From positions 1 through 62,561 of the forward strand of contig JBCCEJ010000029.1 of NCBI GenBank assembly GCA_039030335.1: DNA of 62,561 nucleotides, in the 5' to 3' direction. Positions 53,493 to 62,428 of this stretch are shown piece by piece. Each line of letters begins with the position of its first letter. Positions within the stretch are counted from its first letter, which is position 1. The notes under the pieces are model-generated. The model worked only from the letters and a program-made list of their open reading frames with translations. It ran no database searches and was not told where the DNA came from. The position numbers and the translations under genes were made by a program. The DNA is from JBCCEJ01 sp039030335. GTDB taxonomy: Bacteria; Pseudomonadota; Gammaproteobacteria; HK1.

Positions 53493-54704
53493 ATGAGCCA
53501 ACTTGTCAATCCACACGGCGGCGATCCGCTAAAGCCGTTGCTGCTGACCGGCGCGGCGCTCGACGCGGAGCGGGAACGCTCGCGTTCGTTGCCGAGTCTC
53601 GAAGTTTCTTCACGCGAAGCCGGCGATCTCATCATGCTCGGCATCGGTGGCTTCACGCCGCTCGACGGTTTCATGGATGAAGCCGACTGGCGGGGCGTGT
53701 GTGACCACATGACGATGGCCAACGGCCTTTTCTGGCCAATCCCGATCACCCTGTCTGCCAGTAGCGAAGAGTCTGCGGCGTTTACCCCGGGAGACGCAAT
53801 CGCGCTGACCCACGGTGGCGAGGTGCTGGCTACCATGGAGCTCACCGAGCTCTACACCATCGACAAGGCCCACGAGTGCGAAACCGTGTTCCAGACCACC
53901 GATGCGGCCCATCCAGGCGTGAAAATGGTGATGGAGCAAGGCGAAGTCAACCTCGCCGGGCCGGTCAGGGTACTGTCGGAAGGTGAGTTTCCTGAACGCT
54001 ACGGCGAGCTGTTCGCAACGCCGGCTGAAACCCGTGCACGGTTCGAGGAAAACGGCTGGACGCGGGTGGCCGCGTTTCAAACCCGCAACCCCATGCACCG
54101 TTCGCACGAGTACCTCGCCAAGGTCGCGATCGAGGTGACCGACGGTGTTCTGATCCATTCCCTGCTCGGCAATCTGAAGCCCGGCGACATCCCGGCGGAA
54201 GTGCGTGCCGAGGCGATCGATGTCCTGTCCCGCAACTACTTCGTCGATGGGTCGATCGTGCAGGCAGGCTACCCGCTGGATATGCGGTATGCGGGCCCCC
54301 GGGAAGCGCTGTTGCACGCGCTGTTTCGCCAGAACTACGGCTGCTCGCACCTGATTGTCGGCCGCGATCATGCAGGCGTGGGTGACTACTACGGTCCGTT
54401 CGATGCGCACGCCATTTTTGACGAAATCCCCACCGATGCACTCGAAACGAGGGCGCTCTGTCTCGACTGGACCTTCTGGTGTTATCGATGTGGCGGAATG
54501 GCATCGATGAAGACCTGTCCCCACGGAGCAGACGATCGTCTGCTCCTGTCCGGTACGAAGCTCCGCAAGATGCTGTCGGAGGGTGAGGAAGTGCCCGAGG
54601 AATTCAGTCGCCCGGAGGTGCTGACCGTCCTGCGCGATTATTACGGGTCACTGTCGGATGAAGACAACGTTAAAGTGGAGCTGAAAGGCCACTCGGCCAG
54701 ATAG
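53493..54704 (+). CDS. sat: Sulfate adenylyltransferase (ATP sulfurylase), Sat type
   Basis: This 403-residue single-chain enzyme has the catalytic motifs FQTRNPMHRSHEYL and GRDHAGVGDYYGPFDAH, and PLDGFM near the N-terminus. A Cys set (CLDWTFWCYRCGGMASMKTC) matches the zinc site of dissimilatory-type Sat. It interconverts sulfate plus ATP with APS. In sulfur oxidisers it runs backward to make ATP from APS, and in others it supplies assimilation. No apr, cys or sox gene is within the window, so direction is open. AGAGG precedes the ATG. Confidence 0.94.
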   Translation: MSQLVNPHGGDPLKPLLLTGAALDAERERSRSLPSLEVSSREAGDLIMLGIGGFTPLDGFMDEADWRGVCDHMTMANGLFWPIPITLSASSEESAAFTPGDAIALTHGGEVLATMELTELYTIDKAHECETVFQTTDAAHPGVKMVMEQGEVNLAGPVRVLSEGEFPERYGELFATPAETRARFEENGWTRVAAFQTRNPMHRSHEYLAKVAIEVTDGVLIHSLLGNLKPGDIPAEVRAEAIDVLSRNYFVDGSIVQAGYPLDMRYAGPREALLHALFRQNYGCSHLIVGRDHAGVGDYYGPFDAHAIFDEIPTDALETRALCLDWTFWCYRCGGMASMKTCPHGADDRLLLSGTKLRKMLSEGEEVPEEFSRPEVLTVLRDYYGSLSDEDNVKVELKGHSAR

Positions 54705-54886
54705 AGTTCAAGCCGGCGGCGTCACCAGATCGCGGGTTGCCCGGGTACTGCCGATGCGGACCGTCGTCAGGTTCGCGTCGGCCATTCGTAAGTCTGGCGG
54801 CACGAGACTTGCCTGCATGAGCCGGCCATTGGGTTCGTGGTCTGGTGAGCCCGACTGGACCGTTGCGAAGGGAGAATTTGCGCTGG

Positions 54887-57271
54887 ATGTGGTGGCGAGT
54901 GTGCCTCTTCTGGTTGGCCTCCGGCTTGGGCTTGTCGAACGCTCATCAGCCGCATGACACCATTGCGGCACTGGTGCTGTCGCCGGATTTCGCAAACGAT
55001 GCGACTCTTTTCGCCAGCGTCCGCAACAGCCTCCTCCGCTCCGCCGATGGTGGGGATTCCTGGACGCCGCTTACCAACGGCGTTTGGGGCAGGGTCCGGC
55101 AGATTGCGCTGGCAGGTGACTATGCCTCGACGGGACGCGTTTACGCTGTGGTCGCCGGGCAAGGCGTGCTTCGGTCAGACGATCGTGGCGAGCGCTTCGC
55201 AACGCTTTCGCGCGACGTAAAACACGCGTCACCGGCGCCGTTTGCCGTAGCGGCGGCCGGCCGCGACGATCGGCTGTACCGGCTCGATCGTAAGGGTCGG
55301 CTACATCGGTCGGACGACCGCGGCGGGCGTTGGACGGCCGACGCTACGAATGCTGGACTTCCGGTAGAGCGCGTTTTCAGTGCTGGTGGGGTGACTCTGA
55401 TCGTGACCGCTGCCAGCACGCTGTTCGTGCGCGATGAAGTGGGATCGCCTGGACGATGGCGCCACGTCGGCGAACGTCCTGGCAATGCGGACATCATGGC
55501 GTTTGCACGTGCTGCGGATGGCGCACTGCTCATCGGCACCGGCGCCGGGATTTACCGGCTGCATGCAGATGGCGCCTGGCGCCTTGCGCCACTCACTGGC
55601 GAGTTGGCAGTCACCTCTATCGCGCCAGCTTCCAGCGATCCGCGCCACTGGCTGGCTACGTCCCGGCAGCACGCGGTGCTGCGCTCGACGGATGATGGCC
55701 GCACGTGGCGCCGCATCGGTTTCGGGATGCGCAAGTACCGTCAGGCTGACGCGTACGGCGTGCCACATTTCTCGAGCGTGGCGCAGGCTGCTGATGGCCA
55801 GGCATTCCTCGCATCGTTCGGCGGTTTGTTCCGCAGCGACCAGTCCCTCCAGCTCTGGCAGTCGTTGGCGACCCTGGACGATCACACGGTCGTCGCCATC
55901 GACGCCGACGTCGCAGCTTCGGGGCGAACGATGTTGCTGGTGAGCACATATCTGGCCGGCACGGCCCTGCTGATGAAGGACACCGACGGAGCGTGGCAGA
56001 GCCGGCTTTTGCGGCCGGCTAAACGCCGCGGCGGTATTGCGTTGTTCCTGCGTAACGGCGACGGTGACCAACCACGGATTATCGTAGCGAGCGCAAGTTC
56101 CACGCTGCACTACTCTGACGACCTGGGGACGACGTGGACGGCAAGCCGGATGCCGGCGCGTATGCCGGGCCACCGCAAGTACCCGGACGCGGTCACCGGC
56201 ATCTGGCCTGCGCCCGACGGCCGCACGTTGTTCGCCGGTCACAGGCCTCTCGGGCTGCTGCGCTCGAACGACAACGGCGATGGGTTCGAACGTGTCTGGG
56301 ATGGCGCCGGCCAAAGTGTCTGGAGCGTCGCCGTGTCACCATCGTTTGCAACTGACAACACGCTGTTCGCGACCACCCATCGAGCGCTCCATCGCTCGAC
56401 GGATGGCGCGCGCACGTTCGCGCTGGTGCGCGAGGTCAAACATCGGCGGCCGGACGTTTTCATCTCGAGCCGGTTCAGGACCACGCGCCGGGTCTGGGTG
56501 ACGGATCGGCGGATGCTCGTCAGCGAGGATGCCGGAGTCAGCTGGCGTCGGTTTCTGCCGGCTCTGCTTCCCGGACCGCTGGCGCGTGCCGGCTTCGCCA
56601 ACCATGCACTTGCCAACACAGGTGAACTTCTGCTGGTGCAGCCTGCGGGTGGGCGATTGCTGCAGCTGCGGCTGCCCACGGATGCAGCCGTTGTCGGAAC
56701 CCGGGAGCCCGGGCCGGTCTGGCGTCCCGAACTGCCGCCTCACGCGGCCTTTGCGCAGGTTCACTCATCGGGGCGTGACCGGTCGACGCTCATCACCTTC
56801 TCGCCTCAGTTTAGGCCCGACGACACGATATTCGCGGCGAGCGACCGGCGCGTTTTCATGTCCGCGGACCGGGGGCGGCAATGGCGCCAGCTTCCTGTTC
56901 CGCTGCATGTGCACCGCGATTCGAAGCAAGTGCGCTACGCGGGAAGATGGTGGTCTGAACACCAACTCGCCGGCGCCCACAGCGGCGCGATGTTGTCCAG
57001 CGACCCGGCCGCCTCGATCACATTCACGTTTAACGGCACCGGTGTCGAGTGGACCTGCATTCAGTTGCCACAGGGCCGCACGGAAGTCGAAGTCCGGCTC
57101 GATGGCGTGGCGCTCGAGATGGTCAGTGTGCAGTCTGCGCAACCGGATCTCGATGGGCGCTGCCATGTGTCCTCGGGACTCGAGCGCGGGCAACACCGGC
57201 TCGAGATCCGGGCGCGAGGCGACGGCGCCGCGAGCGTCGTGGCGCACCGGGCGTTTGTCGTGACGCCGTAG
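54887..57271 (+). CDS. Secreted Asp-box (BNR/sortilin-like) beta-propeller protein
   Basis: The protein has 794 residues. A short signal peptide (MWWRVCLFWLASGLGLSNA) is followed by at least eight Asp-box turns of the S-x-D-x-G-x-x-W/F type, such as RSADGGDSW, RSDDRGGRW, RSTDDGRTW, YSDDLGTTW, RSNDNGDGF, VSEDAGVSW and MSADRGRQW. These give one or two beta-propellers, as in Ycf48- and sortilin-like proteins. Residues about 680-790 form a separate beta-sandwich that may bind carbohydrate. Sialidase catalytic residues are not evident. Start chosen at ATG 54887; TTG 54878 and GTG 54845 are in frame. Confidence 0.78.
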   Translation: MWWRVCLFWLASGLGLSNAHQPHDTIAALVLSPDFANDATLFASVRNSLLRSADGGDSWTPLTNGVWGRVRQIALAGDYASTGRVYAVVAGQGVLRSDDRGERFATLSRDVKHASPAPFAVAAAGRDDRLYRLDRKGRLHRSDDRGGRWTADATNAGLPVERVFSAGGVTLIVTAASTLFVRDEVGSPGRWRHVGERPGNADIMAFARAADGALLIGTGAGIYRLHADGAWRLAPLTGELAVTSIAPASSDPRHWLATSRQHAVLRSTDDGRTWRRIGFGMRKYRQADAYGVPHFSSVAQAADGQAFLASFGGLFRSDQSLQLWQSLATLDDHTVVAIDADVAASGRTMLLVSTYLAGTALLMKDTDGAWQSRLLRPAKRRGGIALFLRNGDGDQPRIIVASASSTLHYSDDLGTTWTASRMPARMPGHRKYPDAVTGIWPAPDGRTLFAGHRPLGLLRSNDNGDGFERVWDGAGQSVWSVAVSPSFATDNTLFATTHRALHRSTDGARTFALVREVKHRRPDVFISSRFRTTRRVWVTDRRMLVSEDAGVSWRRFLPALLPGPLARAGFANHALANTGELLLVQPAGGRLLQLRLPTDAAVVGTREPGPVWRPELPPHAAFAQVHSSGRDRSTLITFSPQFRPDDTIFAASDRRVFMSADRGRQWRQLPVPLHVHRDSKQVRYAGRWWSEHQLAGAHSGAMLSSDPAASITFTFNGTGVEWTCIQLPQGRTEVEVRLDGVALEMVSVQSAQPDLDGRCHVSSGLERGQHRLEIRARGDGAASVVAHRAFVVTP

Positions 57272-57291
57272 CGGCGCCGCGCAGAGCCGGC

Positions 57292-58362
57292 TCAGGCGAC
57301 GGCGAATCCCATGTCGTGCCACGCCCGCATGCCGCCGGACAGGTTGGCGAGCTTGGTAAAGCCAGCCTTTCTCAGCAGCACCGTGGCCTGGGCCGAGCGG
57401 GCGCCGGTACGGCATACCGTGACGATGGGGCGATCGGGCTGGAGTTCCGCGCTGCGGTCCACGAGTTGCTCCAGAGGGATGAGCGAGGCACCGACGATAT
57501 GGCTGAGTTCGCCATTGAATTCGTCGGGTCCGCGCACGTCGACGAGTTGAACCGCATCGCCATTTTCCCTGACCCACTGCGGCTGGATTTCCCAGATACC
57601 GGCGAAGGTGCAGATGAGCGGAGCCCAATCCCGGGATGGGTCGATGGGCTCCTCATCATCTGTGTTGGACGGCGCCCCGCAGCGCAGGTTGGCGGGCACG
57701 GCGACATCCATCTGCTTCGGGTGGGCCAGCCCCAGATTGGCCATGAAGCCGACGAAATCATCGACCTGAATTTGCCCGCCCAGTCGGGGGTTGTGGTGCT
57801 TCTCTTCGGCAACACTGCTGACGGTAAGTCCACGGTAATCATGGCCCGGATAGATGAGACAGTCGTCCGGAAGGGTGAAGATTTGCTCGCGCACCGAGTG
57901 GTAGAGCCTGGCGGCACTGCCTTCCTGGAAGTCGGTTCTTCCGCAGCCGCGAATGAGCAGCGCGTCGCCGGTAAACACTTTGGACTGGTCGTCGAGCACG
58001 AAAGAGACGCAACCGCCCGTGTGACCGGGCGTGGCGCGCACCTCCAGGCTGCGGCCGCCGAAGGAAATGCGCTCCCCGTGGTCCAGATAGCGATCGGCGC
58101 CGGCCGCCCCGCTGGTGGCGGCCAGCATGACCTCCGAGCCGCAGGCGTCACGCAGCGCCGCACCGCCGGTGATGTGATCTGCATGTACGTGCGTTTCGAG
58201 CGTGGCGACGAGTTTCAGCCCGAGTTCCCGGAGCAGGGCGCGGTCGCGCGTTACCTGACTGACAACCGGGTCGATCAGTATGGCTTCGCGCGTATCGGCG
58301 TCGGCCAGCAGGTACGTGTAGGTAGACGACTCCGGGTCCATCTGCTGACGAAATACAAGCAT
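57292..58362 (-). CDS. MBL-fold hydrolase fused to rhodanese, persulfide dioxygenase-like
   Basis: The protein has 356 residues. The N-terminal domain has ETHVHADHITGG and TPGHTGGCVSF, with Asp and His of ETHE1-type single-iron persulfide dioxygenases. GDALLIRGCGRTDFQEG is the ETHE1 family signature. The C-terminal rhodanese domain has its Cys in VCRTGARSAQA. It would oxidise glutathione persulfide to sulfite, with the rhodanese handling sulfane sulfur. The ATG at 58362 follows a full AGGAGG. It lies convergent to the propeller gene and 2.6 kb from sat, which supports sulfide or thiosulfate use. Confidence 0.9.
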   Translation of the reverse strand: MLVFRQQMDPESSTYTYLLADADTREAILIDPVVSQVTRDRALLRELGLKLVATLETHVHADHITGGAALRDACGSEVMLAATSGAAGADRYLDHGERISFGGRSLEVRATPGHTGGCVSFVLDDQSKVFTGDALLIRGCGRTDFQEGSAARLYHSVREQIFTLPDDCLIYPGHDYRGLTVSSVAEEKHHNPRLGGQIQVDDFVGFMANLGLAHPKQMDVAVPANLRCGAPSNTDDEEPIDPSRDWAPLICTFAGIWEIQPQWVRENGDAVQLVDVRGPDEFNGELSHIVGASLIPLEQLVDRSAELQPDRPIVTVCRTGARSAQATVLLRKAGFTKLANLSGGMRAWHDMGFAVA

Positions 58363-58903
58363 GTCGCGTAGCCTCCTGAAGCAAGCGCGTGCGTGCCAGC
58401 CCGGTGGGGCGATGGCGGGTGCGGCGACTGCGGCGGAATCCTCCTGAGCGCAACGCCATAGCGTGTTCTCTTGGCGGTGATTGTGTTCTGCAATTGCCGT
58501 TATGGGCAATGGTCGTGCGAGGCCCGCGTCTGGGGAGTTCGTCTGACAATACTGCGCCGGCATTGCTTTGCCGGCCGCGCGCTGGTCCGAAGGCCCGCAA
58601 CTACCGGCTGAGCCGTTGCCTCCGCGGCCTTGTCGACTTCCACCGAGGGGCCTGCGCACCGTTAGCGCCGAGCCACGATCAGATTCTTGTGACCGGAAGG
58701 ATGTAACCCCTGCGGAGTTTCCCGATCGTTACGATCCGTCATGTGCGGGCGGCGGCCTACCGATCGACGACTCGGCGCAATACCTTGGTGTCGGCGGCCG
58801 AATGGCCCGTGAACTCGCGGCACGGATTGCACGGCGCGCCGTCCGGTTTACGGTATTGTGAGGCGTGTATCGCCAATTCCCCGCACTGGAGAGCCAAGAC
58901 CAC
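58363..58903. other. 541-base divergent intergenic region
   Basis: This lies between the persulfide-dioxygenase-like gene and the GST gene and should hold both promoters. A 7-bp hairpin, GCCGGCA/TGCCGGC, with a 6-base loop is near 58557-58576 and lacks a T-run. Open frames here show no family likeness and vary by strand, as in random high-GC DNA. I see no RNA gene. Confidence 0.4.
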
Positions 58904-59509
58904 ATGAAGCTGTTGTACACAGGCAATTCCCCGTATGCCCGGCGCGCCCGCATCTCGGTACGCGAAGCGGGTCTGTTGGCGCAAACCGAAGAGTTGGATC
59001 TGACGCCGCGCGAAGAGCACGAAGCCACGCTGCTCGAGCACGGTCCGGGCGGCAAGGTGCCGGTGTTGGTGACGGATGATGGCCTCAGTCTTTGCGAATC
59101 CTTGATAATCAACCGCTACCTCGACGATCTGTCCGGCGGCGGCAGACTGTACCCGGCGAATGCCCAGGACCGTGCACTGACCTACTCGATAGAGGCCACC
59201 GCGTCGGTATTGCTCGACTCGCTGTTTGTGCGTTCGCGGGAGAAGCGCCGGCCAGCGAACGAGCGCTCTCCCGGAGTGATCAGTCTCGAAGCCACGAGGG
59301 CGGCCCGCTGCCTGGATCTACTGGAGGCCAACGGCGCGAGTCTTGGCGGCCGGGTCGACTGCGGTGTGTTCACCGTGGTGGTCGCGCTCGGCTATGCGAA
59401 CTGGCGGCATCCGGAGGACCGTTGGCAAGACGGTCGGCCGACGTTGGCAAAGTGCTACGAGACTTTGATGCAGCGCTCCGCGGTCGCAGAGACAGCACCC
59501 GTATTCTGA
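58904..59509 (+). CDS. Glutathione S-transferase family protein
   Basis: The protein has 201 residues. KLLYTGNSPYARRARISVREAGL is a thioredoxin-fold start with Ser near the Cys/Ser position that activates glutathione. GKVPVLVTDDGLSLCESLIINRYLDD gives the cis-Pro and the ES pair that hold glutathione. An all-helical C-terminal domain follows. The ATG at 58904 is chosen because homology begins there. It may serve glutathione-linked detoxification or, given the neighbours, persulfide chemistry (inference). Its stop overlaps the next start (TGATG). Confidence 0.9.
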   Translation: MKLLYTGNSPYARRARISVREAGLLAQTEELDLTPREEHEATLLEHGPGGKVPVLVTDDGLSLCESLIINRYLDDLSGGGRLYPANAQDRALTYSIEATASVLLDSLFVRSREKRRPANERSPGVISLEATRAARCLDLLEANGASLGGRVDCGVFTVVVALGYANWRHPEDRWQDGRPTLAKCYETLMQRSAVAETAPVF

Positions 59510-61101
59510 TGGATTCAACCCGTCGCGCGGTCCGGCTGCTCATCGTCTGGATGCTCGCGGCCGGCGTGGTGCTCGTGGAGGCCCGACCGGCTGAGGCCGG
59601 CATCGTGTCGATCTTGAGCGGGCTCGGCAAAGCCGGCAAAGCTGCATCCAGCGCGGGCAAGGCCGGCAAGGCAGGCGTAGCCGCGACGGGTGCGGCTGCT
59701 GGCGTCAGTCTGCTGACTGACGCGGGCGGCTTCCTGCGGCGCCTTGCGCCCGACCCCAGTGTTCGCCGCGTAGCCGCAGACGTCGACGCCACCGGAGGCG
59801 TTCGCGTCACGATGGATGACGGTTCCGCCCTGTTGGTGCGCGCACCCGAGGATATTCCCGGGTTGTTCAAAGACGCGGCGGGGTCTGCCCGGTCGCTGGA
59901 GATCTACGTCGCAGATGACGTGCTCTGGACCCATCGAAACCGCTTTGCTGCGTTACCCGCAGACGCGACGCTCCACGTCGTACACCGCGGTCAGTCTCCC
60001 TATCGTATCAACCGCCGCGCTGGCGCCGGTGACTGGGCCATTGCCGTCGGCAATCGCGTCGAGGTGCCGTACATGGCTCCGGGACGTTTTGACAGCGTGG
60101 TGTTCAGACTGACGCGCCCGCTGCAGCGGGCGTCGATCCGCCTGATTCGACTGGAGCCTGGCGCCCGACAGCCGCTGCCGCTGGCGCCGCGGCACCAGCG
60201 CGCCAGGTTGCCCGATGCGGATCCGGTCGACCCGGGCAATCTGGCCACTGCGCTCCGAAGGATCCGCGGTCAGACTGCGGTGTTGACCGGGCGCGTGAAG
60301 AACGGCGTCCTGGAGGCGGGGTCGCCGCCGGTGCGCGTGCCGCTGGCCGACATAGCGAGAGCGGCGGAAGACGCGGATGTCAATCTGATCGTCGCAGGGC
60401 TCAACAGTCCGCTTCAGCCCGGCGCACGCGGAGTGTTCGGTCGGGCGAAGCGGTTTGTGGACCTCGAGCGCGCCTACGCAGCGCCGGACCTTGCGGGATT
60501 TCTGTCGGAGCTGACGTCGACCGGGGTGCTGCGTTTGAGCCCGGGGACGCGAGGCGATACGCACGTGGCGATGACCGGTGAGCGGTACCCGCGCGCGGCG
60601 CCGGCAGATGCAGCGGCGGTACCGGCTGAGCGCCGTCCTTCGTCGTCGCCGGAGACCGGCGACGGACTGGAAACGGCCTTACATTTCGGCCATGTGGTAC
60701 ATCTCGTCCACCGCACCCAGGCGGTCGAGGAGGACTACGACCAACGGGTGTTCGTGTGGCTGCCGTCTTCGATCATGTATTTGCTGGCCGCTAACTGGAT
60801 CCTCGGCATTCTGGCGCATGGCACCGCGTGGGGTTGGATGTCGGGCCTGTGGCCGCTGGCGCCATTTCGGGAACATCCGAGTCGCGCACAGTGGCTGTTG
60901 CTGGCGCCTTTGCGCCGCCTCATCTTCTACTCCGTGTTTCTGATGCTCGCCGGCGGTCTGGCAGCAGCCTGGTTGTTGTTGTTGGCGCTGTTCGTCATCC
61001 TGTCGACGCCTGTTATCTGGCTGTGGCGCTCAGGTGCATGGATAGCGCGCCTGGTCGGGGCCCGTTCGAGGCATCCGGAACGCGACGTCCGTTCACCGTA
61101 G
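59509..61101 (+). CDS. Membrane protein of unknown function with signal peptide and Gly/Ala/Lys repeat
   Basis: The protein has 530 residues. A signal peptide (1-30, ending RPAEAG) is followed by a low-complexity run, GKAGKAASSAGKAGKAG (about 39-55), that could form a small amphipathic or glycine-zipper helix. Residues 70-370 are predicted soluble with repeated beta-strand segments. At least two hydrophobic helices lie near the C-terminus (about 420-440 and 480-510), where SSIMYLLAANWILGILAH and LAGGLAAAWLLLLALF are seen. I do not recognise a family. The ATG overlaps the GST stop. Confidence 0.65.
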   Translation: MDSTRRAVRLLIVWMLAAGVVLVEARPAEAGIVSILSGLGKAGKAASSAGKAGKAGVAATGAAAGVSLLTDAGGFLRRLAPDPSVRRVAADVDATGGVRVTMDDGSALLVRAPEDIPGLFKDAAGSARSLEIYVADDVLWTHRNRFAALPADATLHVVHRGQSPYRINRRAGAGDWAIAVGNRVEVPYMAPGRFDSVVFRLTRPLQRASIRLIRLEPGARQPLPLAPRHQRARLPDADPVDPGNLATALRRIRGQTAVLTGRVKNGVLEAGSPPVRVPLADIARAAEDADVNLIVAGLNSPLQPGARGVFGRAKRFVDLERAYAAPDLAGFLSELTSTGVLRLSPGTRGDTHVAMTGERYPRAAPADAAAVPAERRPSSSPETGDGLETALHFGHVVHLVHRTQAVEEDYDQRVFVWLPSSIMYLLAANWILGILAHGTAWGWMSGLWPLAPFREHPSRAQWLLLAPLRRLIFYSVFLMLAGGLAAAWLLLLALFVILSTPVIWLWRSGAWIARLVGARSRHPERDVRSP

Positions 61102-61115
61102 GGTCGCGCCACAAA

Positions 61116-61141
61116 AAACCCGGCCTGTCGCCGGGTTCTTT
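61116..61141. terminator. Bidirectional terminator between the membrane-protein gene and rho
   Basis: AACCCGGC (61117-61124) pairs with GCCGGGTT (61130-61137) around a 5-base loop. On the minus strand the stem is followed by a T-tract (complement of AAAAAA, ending near 61113), which makes it a strong terminator for rho. On the plus strand CTTT follows, so it may also end the upstream membrane-protein transcript. Confidence 0.85.
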
Positions 61142-61168
61142 GTCAGGGTGTGTCCGAGATCCGCGTCG

Positions 61169-62428
61169 TCAGGTGCGCTTCATGGAATCGAAGAACTCTT
61201 GATTCACCTTGGTTGCTTTCAGGCGATCCATCAAGAACTCCATTCCCTGGATGTCTTCCATCGGTTGCAACAGACGCCGCAGGATCCAGACTTTTTGCAG
61301 CTCGTCCGGCTTCGTTAACAATTCTTCGCGGCGCGTGCCGGAGCGATTGATGTTGATCGCCGGGTAGATGCGTCGCTCCGCGATCTTTCGTTCGAGGTGA
61401 ATCTCGTTATTGCCGGTGCCTTTGAATTCCTCGTAGATCACATCGTCCATACGAGATCCGGTATCGATGAGCGCAGTCGCCATGATCGTGAGACTGCCGC
61501 CTTCCTCAATGTTTCGAGCGGCGCCGAAGAATCGCTTTGGACGCTGCAGCGCGTTGGCGTCCACGCCGCCTGTCAGCACCTTGCCTGACGACGGCACCAC
61601 CGTGTTGTAGGCCCGCGCGAGCCGGGTGATGGAATCCAGCAGAATGACGACGTCTTTCTTGTGCTCAACCAGCCGCTTGGCCTTCTCGATCACCATTTCG
61701 GCGACCTGCACGTGTCGGCTGGCTGGTTCATCGAAGGTGCTCGAAATGACTTCGCCGCGCACGGACCGGGCCATCTCTGTGACCTCTTCCGGGCGTTCGT
61801 CGATCAGCAAGACGATCAGATAGCACTCGGGGTGGTTTGCCGCGATGGAATGGGCGATGCCCTGCAGCAACATCGTCTTGCCGGCCTTGGGCGGAGACAC
61901 GATCAGACCGCGCTGGCCTTTGCCGATGGGCGCGACCAGGTCGATCACGCGCGGCGTCAAATCCTCCGTGCTGCCGTTGCCGAGTTCCAGCCTGAAACGT
62001 TCCTGTGCAAACAGGGGCGTCAGGTTCTCGAAGAGCACCTTGTTCTTCGAGTTCTCCGGCGCGTCGAGATTGATCTCATCGACCTTGAGCAGTGCGAAGT
62101 AGCGCTCTCCTTCTTTGGGTGGGCGAATCTTGCCGGCCACGGTGTCGCCCGTGCGGAGCGAGAATCGCCGAATCTGACTGGGCGACACGTAAATGTCGTC
62201 TGGCCCGGCCAGATAAGAGCTGTCGGACGAGCGCAGGAAGCCGAAGCCGTCCTGGAGAATCTCCAGAACGCCGTCGCCATAGATGTCCTCACCCTTCTTC
62301 GCGTGGGCCTTGAGAATCGCGAAGATGATGTCCTGCTTGCGCGAGCGCGCGATACCCTCCACGCCCATCTCCTGCGCGATTTCCATCAACGCGGGCGCGG
62401 GCATCTTCTTGAGTTCGGTGAGGTTCAT
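61169..62428 (-). CDS. rho: Transcription termination factor Rho
   Basis: This 419-residue protein has the same length as E. coli and Pseudomonas Rho. MNLTELKKMPAPALMEIAQEMG is the N-terminal helix domain and GDGVLEILQDGFGFLRS is the RNA-binding cold-shock-like domain. Walker A is PPKAGKTMLLQ, and the VILLDSITRLARAYN, Q-loop and R-loop regions are intact. It is the hexameric RNA-dependent ATPase that ends transcription. The frame continues upstream to 62551 as an Arg-rich stretch with no ATG, GTG or TTG. It is followed by a strong terminator. Confidence 0.97.
   Translation of the reverse strand: MNLTELKKMPAPALMEIAQEMGVEGIARSRKQDIIFAILKAHAKKGEDIYGDGVLEILQDGFGFLRSSDSSYLAGPDDIYVSPSQIRRFSLRTGDTVAGKIRPPKEGERYFALLKVDEINLDAPENSKNKVLFENLTPLFAQERFRLELGNGSTEDLTPRVIDLVAPIGKGQRGLIVSPPKAGKTMLLQGIAHSIAANHPECYLIVLLIDERPEEVTEMARSVRGEVISSTFDEPASRHVQVAEMVIEKAKRLVEHKKDVVILLDSITRLARAYNTVVPSSGKVLTGGVDANALQRPKRFFGAARNIEEGGSLTIMATALIDTGSRMDDVIYEEFKGTGNNEIHLERKIAERRIYPAININRSGTRREELLTKPDELQKVWILRRLLQPMEDIQGMEFLMDRLKATKVNQEFFDSMKRT

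Noticed and set aside
54708..54995. Minus-strand frame between sat and the propeller gene whose last 40 codons read like a protein C-terminus
   Set aside because: The segment ending RATRDLVTPPA looks protein-like, but I cannot place it in a family, and the first half overlaps the propeller gene's signal peptide. It could be a remnant but the evidence is too thin.
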